A stretch of 64,000 nt of DNA from Capnocytophaga cynodegmi DSM 19736 (GTDB taxonomy: Bacteria > Bacteroidota > Bacteroidia > Flavobacteriales > Flavobacteriaceae). Position 1 is the first letter of the stretch, and every line of letters begins with the position of its first letter. Shown piece after piece: positions 34,632 through 42,322 of the stretch. Under the pieces are notes generated by a model. The model was not told the origin of the DNA. It worked only from the letters and a program-made list of their open reading frames with translations, and did not search any database. The stretch is from contig NZ_KB900735.1 in NCBI RefSeq assembly GCF_000379185.1, positions 65,682 to 129,681 on the forward strand, in the 5' to 3' direction. Made by a program: the position numbers and the translations under genes.

Positions 34632-35212
34632 TTTTCTAAAATTTTAAGTACAATTTCTTTATTTTTCTTGATTTTGATAAAAGTCGGCAATTTTGCTACC
34701 ATTGTCATTCCTTTTCGAGGGCGCAAATCCGAACTGATGTAATTTTCCATTTCTAACAAATGTTTGTCGTTTTTTGCCCAAAACAAATTCCCACGAACAT
34801 TCTCCTGAAAGAAATAGGGCAGACCGAAAGTATTATCACACATCAGTCCGTTTACTTTATCGGTATAAAGTGTTGAATAATTGGGTTGATAACGAGGCTT
34901 TACGGAGAGTAAATTATTACATTTTCGGCATTTGATATTGATTAAAGATTGTTTTTCTTTGACATCTTGGTATGTCAGTTCAATATTGTTGCCACAAAAT
35001 GGACAATTGAGTTTAACAATCAAATTAAAAAGCGATAAATCACCGCTTTTTTTGATCAAACCACAATGATTGCACTTCAAGACTGAATGATTTGGGAAAG
35101 TTTCGCCCGTATGATGGATAATAGCATTTTTTTGACAATTCGGACAAACCACCCAAGTTCCGTTTTCCCAAAAGTGAGTGTATTTTTCTTTATATATCTT
35201 TTTCATTTTCAA
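34610..35212 (-). CDS. Unrecognised protein with four CxxC zinc knuckles, coupled to prfH
   Basis: 200 residues. Cysteine pairs C23/C26, C47/C50, C70/C73 and C95/C98 form two consecutive zinc ribbons. A conserved-looking C-terminal half contains 'GLPYFFQENVRGNLFWAKN' and 'HLLEMENYISSDLRPRKG'. Zinc-ribbon proteins often bind RNA or ribosomes. Its stop lies inside the first codons of prfH (22-bp overlap), so the products are likely made in fixed ratio. Role in ribosome repair is inferred from context only. Confidence 0.7.
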   Translation of the reverse strand: MKMKKIYKEKYTHFWENGTWVVCPNCQKNAIIHHTGETFPNHSVLKCNHCGLIKKSGDLSLFNLIVKLNCPFCGNNIELTYQDVKEKQSLINIKCRKCNNLLSVKPRYQPNYSTLYTDKVNGLMCDNTFGLPYFFQENVRGNLFWAKNDKHLLEMENYISSDLRPRKGMTMVAKLPTFIKIKKNKEIVLKILEKWKKLYK

Positions 35213-35218
35213 TTTCTT

Positions 35219-35983
35219 TTAAAAAGTTTCTTCAAAAATAGAAGCAATTTCGGTAGCGGAAACCCTCATTTTTGATAAATTATTGTTTTTTAAGTTGTTG
35301 TATTTGTATTTTTCTTTGCCTTTTTTCTTCTCAACATCTTTCCAACCATAGCTTCTACCAACTATTTTCTTTTGTATGATGCCACGAACTTTATGATTAT
35401 CCAGAAGCTTATCCAACTGGGCAAGTTCTCGCTCCAAATCCAAATCCAGTGGACGATAATGTGTTATCATATAAGGTTTTACACGCAACACAAATCGCCA
35501 AGGGTCTCGAAATTCGTAGTAAGTTTCAAAAACTTTCCGATGCGGATTGTATTCTTCGGTTTTCACAAAATATATCTGTTCCTTGTAGTTGAATTCCAAT
35601 TTTTTATACTTTGGAAATTGCCATTCGATAATTTTGTGTAATTTTTGTTCGCGTGGAACTTGTATTTTTTTACCTCGTTTTCGTTTCTTTTTCAGAAATT
35701 TACGATTGTCGGAATATTGATAAGTGTTGATTTTCTCTAAAATTTGATTGAAAAAATCGGCACTTTTACTCCGAGCGATGTCGTCCCGAAGTGCAAAAAA
35801 ACGCACAAATCCCTTTTGATAAGGTTCAGGTAGCGGAACCAGAGGAATGTCTCGCTTCTGATTCCAAAGTTTTCGCCATAGTTTATTTTGCTGACGAATG
35901 TATTTCTCGAAAGCCTCTTTTATCAATCTTTTTCGTGTTCTAAGGCTTCTTAATCGAGAATTTTCTATATATGAATTTCCCAT
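35219..35983 (-). CDS. Unrecognised very basic protein, first gene of the prfH unit
   Basis: 254 residues, extremely rich in Lys and Arg ('SLRTRKRLIKEAFEKYIRQQ', 'RKFLKKKRKRGKKI'), with aromatic clusters ('YEFRDPWRFVLRVKPYMITH'). Such charge suggests contact with rRNA or tRNA. No signal peptide or known motif. The next gene starts 6 bp after its stop. Upstream is a region of competing hairpins and a structured RNA. Function unknown; location points to the RNA repair system. Confidence 0.65.
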   Translation of the reverse strand: MGNSYIENSRLRSLRTRKRLIKEAFEKYIRQQNKLWRKLWNQKRDIPLVPLPEPYQKGFVRFFALRDDIARSKSADFFNQILEKINTYQYSDNRKFLKKKRKRGKKIQVPREQKLHKIIEWQFPKYKKLEFNYKEQIYFVKTEEYNPHRKVFETYYEFRDPWRFVLRVKPYMITHYRPLDLDLERELAQLDKLLDNHKVRGIIQKKIVGRSYGWKDVEKKKGKEKYKYNNLKNNNLSKMRVSATEIASIFEETF

Positions 35984-36051
35984 TTTTCTTTGTTTATCAA
36001 TTGATTAAAAAAGATTTTGGGAATTATTTTGCAATAAAACTTTTTCTTTTA

Positions 36052-36080
36052 GGATAAATTTTATCCAAGACTTTGGATAA
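36052..36080 (-). promoter_or_regulatory. Alternating GGATAA/TTATCC inverted repeats
   Basis: Three elements in a row, GGATAA (36052-36057), TTATCC (36061-36066) and GGATAA (36075-36080), allow two mutually exclusive hairpins: GGATAA-ATT-TTATCC or TTATCCAA-GACT-TTGGATAA. They lie 70-100 bp before the first gene of the prfH unit, so could be an operator or part of the leader RNA. No clear TAnnTTTG was seen between here and 35983. Confidence 0.5.
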
Positions 36081-36100
36081 GTAGGGGAGTGTTATGAGCA

Positions 36101-36285
36101 AAATAAAAACCCGAAATCTGCTGACTTCGGGTTCTAATATTTTATTATACTATTGTTCTAACAAAACAGAGCAACACGAAGCCTTGCCACTAAAAATGGC
36201 AAACAAACCGAGATATTTTGAGTGAAATTAAGCATTTTTACTTCGTGTTTTTTTATGTTAAACATTTATTTTCTTTGTGTAAATC
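36101..36285 (-). ncRNA. Candidate structured small RNA or leader RNA with terminator
   Basis: Read on the minus strand, a start near 36285 is set by a consensus promoter. The RNA would contain a 9-bp closing stem AACACGAAG (36249-36241) with CTTCGTGTT (36181-36173), an inner hairpin TTGCCA/TGGCAA (36202-36184), and a strong terminator AACCCGAA/TTCGGGTT (36133-36108) followed by T-rich sequence. Length is about 185 nt with no reading frame of note. CUUCG of the closing stem could also pair with CGAAG of the terminator, an attenuator-like option. It may be a stand-alone RNA or the regulated leader of the prfH unit. Family not recognised. Confidence 0.5.
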
Positions 36286-36290
36286 GGTGG

Positions 36291-36322
36291 CAAATGTAAA
36301 ATAATTTGTGAAAGAGACAAAA
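36291..36322 (-). promoter_or_regulatory. Promoter of the candidate ncRNA/leader
   Basis: Minus strand TTTTG (36322-36318), 19 bp, TACATTTG (36298-36291). It lies just past the dgkA stop (36344), so transcription restarts here. Confidence 0.65.
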
Positions 36323-36343
36323 TTATTTTTGATTTTTTTCTTT

Positions 36344-36703
36344 TTAAAAGAAATAGGGATAATAGAGAATCGCTAAAACAATTGTTGCAGTGCCTACAGC
36401 AAAACCCACAGCACCAGCTGAAATGTCCTTAATAGTTCCTATTTTTTTGTGATAGTCTGGGTGGATAAAATCACAAATTTTTTCGATTGCTGTATTGAGG
36501 CTTTCAATTGTTAAAACAATGCCACAACAGAGAATCTGAATCATCCATTCAGTTCTTGAAATTCCGAAATAAAATCCTACAAAAAATAAAAGTAGTGTAA
36601 CAAATGTATGTACAAATATTGGTGGCTCTTTGCGAATTAAGTGCCAAACCCCTACAAATACATAATATAAACTCTTGATTCTTCGATTAATAAATGTAAT
36701 CAT
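36344..36703 (-). CDS. dgkA: Diacylglycerol/undecaprenol kinase (DgkA family)
   Basis: 119 residues from ATG 36703; a longer frame from 36766 would overlap the upstream gene and adds an un-family-like extension. Three membrane helices and the signature 'ESLNTAIEKICDFIHPDYHKKIG' region (residues ~68-90, E-x-x-N-T-A-I-E-x3-D) define the family. The enzyme phosphorylates diacylglycerol or undecaprenol in the inner membrane with ATP. It follows the mannose-carrier synthase by 23 bp, so it may recycle the undecaprenyl phosphate that this enzyme uses. Confidence 0.92.
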   Translation of the reverse strand: MITFINRRIKSLYYVFVGVWHLIRKEPPIFVHTFVTLLLFFVGFYFGISRTEWMIQILCCGIVLTIESLNTAIEKICDFIHPDYHKKIGTIKDISAGAVGFAVGTATIVLAILYYPYFF

Positions 36704-36726
36704 CTTATTAAAGTAAGTGGGCAAAG

Positions 36727-37434
36727 TTAAAAAATATTTCGCAATTTCATAGCTATCACACCCCAAATGGCTTCTTTGATGATACTTCCATTCATTTTAG
36801 ATTTTCCTTTTGCTCTGTCTATAAAAATAATAGGTACTTCTTTGATTTTAAAGTTTTTAAGGAAAGATTTGTATTTCATTTCAATTTGAAATGCGTATCC
36901 CACAAACTTGATTTCATCAAGGTCAATACTTTCAATTACCTTTCGAGAATAACAAACAAATCCTGCTGTTGGGTCGTGAATTTTCATTCCTGTGATAATT
37001 TTTACATACAGAGAAGCCCCGTATGAAAGCAAAATACGAGAAAGAGGCCAATTTACCACATTTACTCCTTTAACATATCGTGAACCTATTGCTATATCAC
37101 TTTCATTTTGGCTACATTCAGCGTGTAAACGCAATAAATCAGCTGGATTGTGCGAAAAATCAGCATCCATTTCAAAAATATAGTCGTAATTATGCTGTAA
37201 AGCCCACTTAAACCCGTGAATATATGCTGTTCCAAGTCCTTTTTTTTCTGTTCTGATTTCTAAAAACAATCTTTCAGGGAATATCTGCTGTAATTCTTGC
37301 ACTTTTTTGGCAGTCCCGTCGGGAGAATTATCATCTACAATCAAAATATGAAACTTTTCGGATTGGCTAAAAACCGCTTTGATGATAGCCTCAATATTTT
37401 CAATTTCGTTATATGTGGGAATGATTACAAGCAT
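36727..37434 (-). CDS. Polyprenol-phosphate mannose synthase (DPM1-like GT2)
   Basis: 235 residues. 'VIIPTYNEIENIEAII' at the N-terminus, 'ILIVDDNSPDGTA', 'IFEMDADFSHNP' (DAD metal motif, residue ~92), 'AIGSRYVKG' and 'HDPTAGFVCY' are diagnostic of the DPM1/Ppm1 family. It moves mannose from GDP-mannose to polyprenyl phosphate on the cytoplasmic face. No membrane helices, as in soluble DPM1. GT87- and GtrB-like genes at 8-11 kb are candidate users of the product. Confidence 0.92.
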   Translation of the reverse strand: MLVIIPTYNEIENIEAIIKAVFSQSEKFHILIVDDNSPDGTAKKVQELQQIFPERLFLEIRTEKKGLGTAYIHGFKWALQHNYDYIFEMDADFSHNPADLLRLHAECSQNESDIAIGSRYVKGVNVVNWPLSRILLSYGASLYVKIITGMKIHDPTAGFVCYSRKVIESIDLDEIKFVGYAFQIEMKYKSFLKNFKIKEVPIIFIDRAKGKSKMNGSIIKEAIWGVIAMKLRNIF

Positions 37435-37515
37435 TCGTAATTTGTATGGATACTTAATTAGTAAGGGCGAACTATAATTCGCCCTATTATTATTTTTGTG
37501 TGATGTAGTTAATTG

Positions 37516-38778
37516 CTACATATGTCCCATTTGCTCCGCTAAGGCTGCGTTTTGCTCACGATACACACCATTTTCTAATTTCTCGCGAATAGCAGAAAAA
37601 GCATTAAGCGTTTCTTCAATGTCTTTCATTGTGTGAGAAGCCGTTGGAATCATTCTCAAAAGAATCATTCCTTTTGGAATTACTGGATATACTACAATGG
37701 AAAGAAAAATACGATAGTTCTCGCGTAGATCGTTTACCATTGCCATAGCTTCAGGAATACTTCCCTCTAAGAAAACAGGTGTAACACACGTGTTTGTATC
37801 ACCAATGTTAAATCCTCTGGATTTTAGTCCGTTTTGGAGTGCATTTACATTGTCCCAAAGTTTTTGTTTTAGTTCTGGCATCGTGCGAAGCATTTCCAAA
37901 CGTTTCAAAGCCCCTTTTACGTAAATCATCGGCAAGGCTTTGGCAAACATCTGCGAACGCAAATTGTACTTCAAATAGTCGATAATTTCTTTATCTCCCG
38001 AAACAAAAGCCCCAATTCCTGCCATTGACTTGGCAAAAGTAGAGAAATACAAATCGATTTGGTCTTGAACGCCTTGTTCTTCACCTGCTCCTGCTCCTGT
38101 TTTTCCGAGCGTTCCGAAACCGTGAGCGTCATCTACCAAAATACGGAAACCATATTTCTCTTTGTATGAAAGGATTTCTTTAAGTTTTCCTTGTTGTCCG
38201 CGCATTCCGAAAACTCCCTCAGTAATTACCAAAATACCTCCGCCTGTAGTGTCAGCAAGTTTTTTAGCTCGTTCAATGTTTTTAGCAAAACTCTCTACGT
38301 CATTATGTTTGTAAGTAAATCGTTTTCCAAAGTGAAGACGAACTCCATCAATAATACAACCGTGCGAATCCACATCGTACACAATCACATCGTTTTTCGT
38401 TACCAACGCATCGATGATAGAAACCATCCCCTGATAACCGAAGTTAAGCAAGTAGGCTGCTTGTTTGTGGGTAAATTCAGCCAAGTTTCTTTCTAACTCT
38501 TCGTGCATTGACGTGTGTCCACTCATCATTCTAGCTCCCATTGGGTAAGCAGCTCCGTACTCAGCAGCAGCTTCGGCATCAACTTTACGAATTTCAGGGT
38601 GATTTGCCAAACCTAAATAATCGTTGATACTCCAATTTAGGATTTCTTTTCCTTGAAATTGCATTCTTGGTCCTAATTCTCCCTCCAATTTAGGGAAAAC
38701 ATAATACCCTTCGGCGTGTGATGCCCAACGACCGATATTTCCTTTATTCTCTTTTATGTGTTCAAATAAATCTTTCAT
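37516..38778 (-). CDS. KBL-family PLP acyltransferase: serine palmitoyltransferase or cysteate-C-fatty acyltransferase
   Basis: 420 residues. Alpha-oxoamine synthase fold: 'NDYLGLANHPEI', 'GARMMSGHTSMHEELE', 'LLNFGYQGM', 'DSHGCIIDG', 'DDAHGFGTLGKTGAG' (PLP-binding Asp/His) and 'YFSTFAKSMAGIGAF' with the PLP lysine. The family condenses an amino acid with an acyl-CoA. In Bacteroidota these enzymes start sphingolipid (serine) or sulfonolipid (cysteate, capnine) synthesis; sequence alone does not settle which. A cysteine-synthase-like gene 2.4 kb away on the same strand supports the sulfonolipid option. Kbl (2-amino-3-ketobutyrate ligase) is a less likely alternative. Confidence 0.82.
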   Translation of the reverse strand: MKDLFEHIKENKGNIGRWASHAEGYYVFPKLEGELGPRMQFQGKEILNWSINDYLGLANHPEIRKVDAEAAAEYGAAYPMGARMMSGHTSMHEELERNLAEFTHKQAAYLLNFGYQGMVSIIDALVTKNDVIVYDVDSHGCIIDGVRLHFGKRFTYKHNDVESFAKNIERAKKLADTTGGGILVITEGVFGMRGQQGKLKEILSYKEKYGFRILVDDAHGFGTLGKTGAGAGEEQGVQDQIDLYFSTFAKSMAGIGAFVSGDKEIIDYLKYNLRSQMFAKALPMIYVKGALKRLEMLRTMPELKQKLWDNVNALQNGLKSRGFNIGDTNTCVTPVFLEGSIPEAMAMVNDLRENYRIFLSIVVYPVIPKGMILLRMIPTASHTMKDIEETLNAFSAIREKLENGVYREQNAALAEQMGHM

Positions 38779-38809
38779 ATTTATTTAATTTTTCATCGTT
38801 TTTGAGGGA

Positions 38810-38817
38810 CAAATTTA
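38810..38817 (-). promoter_or_regulatory. -7 box before the acyltransferase gene
   Basis: TAAATTTG on the minus strand, 32 bp before the ATG, fits TAnnTTTG. The remaining gap to 39066 is AT-rich with no other clear element. Confidence 0.45.
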
Positions 38818-39066
38818 AGAGTAAATTTTTATTTACCATTTAATTTTTCATAAAGTTCTTAAAGTCTATCTGCTTTTAACATTATTTTTCTTTTAGAATT
38901 ATCCCTTTTAATAATGTATTTTTGTTTTAAGTTGTTGATTTAAATTGTATTATATTTTTTTTGAGAGGTCAATCAACTGTGTATGTTTTTATCGTTTTGA
39001 TGAACTTGTTTTACTAAAAATTTATTAAATCAATCACCTTTTTTCTCTATATTTTTAGTAAATAAT

Positions 39067-39834
39067 TTAGAAACTATATCCTAAACCTAAATTCAGATAC
39101 ACATTATGCAAACTGAAAGAAATAGCTTCAAAATTTGGATTTAGTAAACTATTGAAGCTGTATGTGATTTCTGGGAAGAAGCAAAATTTATCACTTAAAT
39201 ACCATTCTGCTCCTAACAAAGCTCCCCATTCTGTTTTCTGAATTTTATCAGAAAAATCATATTTAGCTTGTTCGTTCTGCTCAAAACTTATTTTTGCTCC
39301 AATGGGAGTATCTTGTCGTAAATAACCCTCTGATACAGAACCTTTAAATTGTTGATAAATGGCTCTGCTGAAATATCCACCTGTGTAAAGATTCCATCTA
39401 TCAGAAATTCTGTAAACTGCCGAAATAGGTAAACTAATATATGAGTTTATAACTTCAGTTTTAACCATTCCTGTATAGTAACCTCGTATCTTTTCTCCTG
39501 ATTTTTCAATCTCAGTGATGTAGTTTTTTACTTGAGCTTTTGTTTCCATTCCCTTTCTTTCAGAACGGATTCCTAAGCGTATTCCCCATATTTTCTCGTC
39601 AGAAAACCATTTGGTTGTATTGATTTCTGCTCCTAAAAGTATCATTGGGTTATAACTTTCTATTCTTCGGATTTCCCGAGGAATACCTATTGGAGCACTG
39701 CCTCCAACGCTGAAATTAGCTCTTATTTGGTAATCAATATTAGTGTTAAAGAAGTGATTTTTTGATGTTTCTGTTTGTTGTGCATTACACATAATCCCTG
39801 TTAGTAGGGCAATTCCAAGTATTATTTTTCTCAT
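39067..39834 (-). CDS. Outer-membrane β-barrel protein (OMP_b-brl type)
   Basis: 255 residues with a signal peptide ending 'CNAQ'. Alternating amphipathic strands ('YISLPISAVYRIS', 'WNLYTGGYFSRAIY', 'WGALLGAEWYLSD') and a final aromatic strand 'YLNLGLGYSF' are typical of small flavobacterial outer-membrane barrels (PorT-like fold). It starts 9 bp after the PCMD lipoprotein gene, so the pair is one operon. Function unknown. Confidence 0.8.
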   Translation of the reverse strand: MRKIILGIALLTGIMCNAQQTETSKNHFFNTNIDYQIRANFSVGGSAPIGIPREIRRIESYNPMILLGAEINTTKWFSDEKIWGIRLGIRSERKGMETKAQVKNYITEIEKSGEKIRGYYTGMVKTEVINSYISLPISAVYRISDRWNLYTGGYFSRAIYQQFKGSVSEGYLRQDTPIGAKISFEQNEQAKYDFSDKIQKTEWGALLGAEWYLSDKFCFFPEITYSFNSLLNPNFEAISFSLHNVYLNLGLGYSF

Positions 39835-39843
39835 AAAATTAAT

Positions 39844-40959
39844 TTATTCAGTGATAATTTGTATTTCATCTACATATAAAGTACTACCCACAGCTCCGTT
39901 AAATACGTCACCTTCAATGCTAGAAGTCAGTACAATAGTAAACATATATTCGGATTCGGGATTGAATTTCTTCCCATCAATATTCTCAAAAAATAGTTCA
40001 AATGGTGTCCACTGATTAGTTTCGATTCGTTGTTCGGGCTTTAAACGTGCTACACTAACTATTCTCGGATCTTTAAAAGCGTGGTTTCCGTATAGAAAAT
40101 TATCCTTTTCGGTTTTTTCAAATAATATAGCATAAGCGTCCCACGTATCGCGTGTTAGGTTCGTTTCTCTCTTGGTTATCGTTAGATTTTCACCAGCAGA
40201 ATATTTGAAATAACCTTTAATAGCTTTAGGTGTTTCCTTGAAATTGTAGTTCATTCCAAACCTTGTTGATTTAATAATTGGGAAAGTTTGTTTGAACGTT
40301 CCTAAGAAAAGATTTCCAGCTGCCAGAGGAGTTCCAAATAAATCTCCTAAAAAACCTGTACTTTTTGTCTCTAACTTTATACCATTTCCTATATATCCAT
40401 CAGGAATTTGTGCCGAAGGATATACAGCAGGAGTAAGTTCTTCTCCCTTTTTTAATAAGTTCTTTGCTAATGTATTATAACCTTCATTAGCAGTAGCCCA
40501 GTCATATCTTTTTTGTTCTTGAAGTATTTCGAAGAATTTATGAAAGTGTCCTTCTGGGTAAGTTGTGTTAATGGTTTCTGCATTTTCAAAAGAATAATGT
40601 CGAAGAGCAGTGCTGTTATCAACAACAAAAGATACGCTATATTCTTTTTTCCATTCTCCATTTTCGGAGATAACAGTATACTTCTGAGGCTTACTAAAAT
40701 CTAATTCAGTGCTATTATTTGGATATATTGTAGCACCTTTGCTAAGCTCAAATTTTGGAGAAAATAAGTAATTTCCGTTGAATTCTTTTAGTGTGAAAAT
40801 AATTGAATTATTCCCGATAATAGGTTCAGAACGAAGCATTTTTTTTGCATCAGGAATAGTTGCATTTTCAATATCAGCTTCAAGATTAGCTCCTTCTTCT
40901 CTGATACAAGAACTAATAAAAATACTTGTGATTAATAGTAAAAATAAATAATTTCTCAT
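39844..40959 (-). CDS. PCMD-domain lipoprotein
   Basis: 371 residues. Lipobox 'ISSC' with Cys18; the following 'IREEG' resembles the lipoprotein export signal (basic residue plus two acidic ones) that sends lipoproteins to the cell surface in Bacteroidota. A short Ig-like segment precedes a C-terminal jelly-roll of PCMD type ('ALRHYSFENAETI', 'WTPFELFFENIDG', 'YMFTIVLTSSIEGDVFNGAVGSTLYVDEI' region). PCMD is a putative carbohydrate-binding/metabolism domain. Co-transcribed with the barrel gene, suggesting a surface complex. Substrate unknown. Confidence 0.75.
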   Translation of the reverse strand: MRNYLFLLLITSIFISSCIREEGANLEADIENATIPDAKKMLRSEPIIGNNSIIFTLKEFNGNYLFSPKFELSKGATIYPNNSTELDFSKPQKYTVISENGEWKKEYSVSFVVDNSTALRHYSFENAETINTTYPEGHFHKFFEILQEQKRYDWATANEGYNTLAKNLLKKGEELTPAVYPSAQIPDGYIGNGIKLETKSTGFLGDLFGTPLAAGNLFLGTFKQTFPIIKSTRFGMNYNFKETPKAIKGYFKYSAGENLTITKRETNLTRDTWDAYAILFEKTEKDNFLYGNHAFKDPRIVSVARLKPEQRIETNQWTPFELFFENIDGKKFNPESEYMFTIVLTSSIEGDVFNGAVGSTLYVDEIQIITE

Positions 40960-41045
40960 AAAAATATATTTAAAATTAAATAATTGAAATTAAGATAGTT
41001 AAGTTGTTAGTATATGTCTTTATACTTTGATATTTATAACTCATA

Positions 41046-41087
41046 AAAAATGTATATATATCTTTTTGAAAATATATATACATTTTT
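41046..41087 (-). terminator. Possible terminator after the cysteine-synthase-like gene
   Basis: Perfect 16-bp arms AAAAATGTATATATAT and ATATATATACATTTTT around a 10-nt loop, very AT-rich. A second, imperfect ATATACAT/ATGTATAT repeat follows at about 41095-41125. The rest of the gap shows nothing else. Confidence 0.5.
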
Positions 41088-41219
41088 ACTATTTTATATA
41101 CATATCTTTTAGAAGATGTATATATGTTTTGTGTTGTTTTTGCTTTGTTATTGATGAAAATTATATCTATAAGATTGATTTTTGTATAAATATCTACTTA
41201 AGATTTTTATATTTTGTTG

Positions 41220-42218
41220 TTATAAAAAACCTCGTTTTTTCATCCATTCATCGCTGTAAATTTTACTCATATAGCGGGAGCCGTGATCAGGAAAAAGGAT
41301 AACAACTACGCTGTTTTCGTCAAAAGAGCCTTTTTGAGCGTATTTTTCTGTTGCCACAAATGCCGAACCGCTGGTATATCCGCAGAAGATTCCTGTTTCG
41401 GTAGTGATTTTACGAGCAGCCAAAGCACTTTCTTTATCGTTTACTTTAACGAATTCATCAATAATATCGAAATCAGTCGCAGTAGGAATCATATTCTTAC
41501 CTAATCCTTCTACTTGATATGAGTGTAATTCATTTGGGTCAAATTCGCGAGTTTCGTGATACTTTTTAATAGCAGAACCTTCGGCATCAACTCCTAAAAT
41601 TTTTATATTCGGATTTTTTTCTTTCAAATAACGTCCTATTCCAGATATAGTTCCGCCTGTTCCACTACAAACCACTACGTGTGTGACTTTTCCAGAGGTT
41701 TGTTCCCAAATTTCCTTTCCTGTGGAGTGGTAGTGAGCATCAATATTTTTCTCATTGAAATACTGATTAATGTAGATAGAATTAGGAGTTTCCTTGTGCA
41801 GTCGTTCGGCAGTTTTGTAATATGAGCGAGGATCATCAGCAGGAACACTTGCAGGACAAACGTGTACTTCTGCTCCCATAGCTTTTAGCATATCTATTTT
41901 ATCTTGCGAAGATTTATCGCTAATGGCTAAAATACATCGATAACCTCTGATGGCACTAATCATAGCTAAGCTAAATCCTGTGTTGCCAGATGTATTTTCA
42001 ACGATTGTTCCTCCAGGTTTTAATTCTCCATTGCGTTCCGCTTCATCAATTAAATAGAGAGCGATGCGGTCTTTTGCTGAATGCCCTGGATTGAAGGCTT
42101 CTACTTTAGCAAAGTAACGTCCTTTTAAATTTTTTGTGATTTTTTCTAAAGAAACTAAAGGAGTGTTTCCCATTAGTTCCAAAACGTTGTTGTAATATTG
42201 TATATTATCTGTTTGCAT
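41220..42218 (-). CDS. PLP-dependent cysteine synthase/cystathionine β-synthase family enzyme; possible cysteate synthase
   Basis: 332 residues, fold type II. '[12 protein letters not shown]', '[12 protein letters not shown]' (PLP lysine), '[14 protein letters not shown]', '[15 protein letters not shown]' (phosphate loop) and '[18 protein letters not shown]' near the end. The last motif is closer to cystathionine β-synthase than to CysK, but the regulatory CBS domains are absent. Candidate reactions: O-phosphoserine or serine with sulfide, homocysteine or sulfite. Sulfite would give cysteate, the sulfonolipid precursor, in keeping with the acyltransferase at 37.5-38.8 kb. The reaction is not fixed by sequence. 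Confidence 0.85.
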   Translation of the reverse strand: MQTDNIQYYNNVLELMGNTPLVSLEKITKNLKGRYFAKVEAFNPGHSAKDRIALYLIDEAERNGELKPGGTIVENTSGNTGFSLAMISAIRGYRCILAISDKSSQDKIDMLKAMGAEVHVCPASVPADDPRSYYKTAERLHKETPNSIYINQYFNEKNIDAHYHSTGKEIWEQTSGKVTHVVVCSGTGGTISGIGRYLKEKNPNIKILGVDAEGSAIKKYHETREFDPNELHSYQVEGLGKNMIPTATDFDIIDEFVKVNDKESALAARKITTETGIFCGYTSGSAFVATEKYAQKGSFDENSVVVILFPDHGSRYMSKIYSDEWMKKRGFL

Positions 42219-42270
42219 TTTTTATAAGTATCTACTTGATTTAAAGTGTTTTTAGGTTGAAACAAAAAAT

Positions 42271-42305
42271 AAAAGCAGAAGTTCCTTATTTTGAATTCTG
42301 CTTTT
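42271..42305 (-). terminator. Terminator of sucD
   Basis: AAAAGCAGAA / TTCTGCTTTT arms with a 15-nt loop, 18 bp past the sucD stop, with T-run on the minus strand. Confidence 0.75.
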
Positions 42306-42322
42306 GCATATATTTTGAAAAA

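Noticed and set aside
35984-36343. Sigma-54 promoter and RtcR-type control of the RNA repair genes
   Set aside because: No GG-N10-GC element was found in the gap and no RtcR-like activator gene is in the window.
41090-41130. Second TATATACA/TGTATATA inverted repeat as an operator
   Set aside because: The region is almost pure A/T, where such palindromes arise easily; no regulator gene or promoter box supports it.
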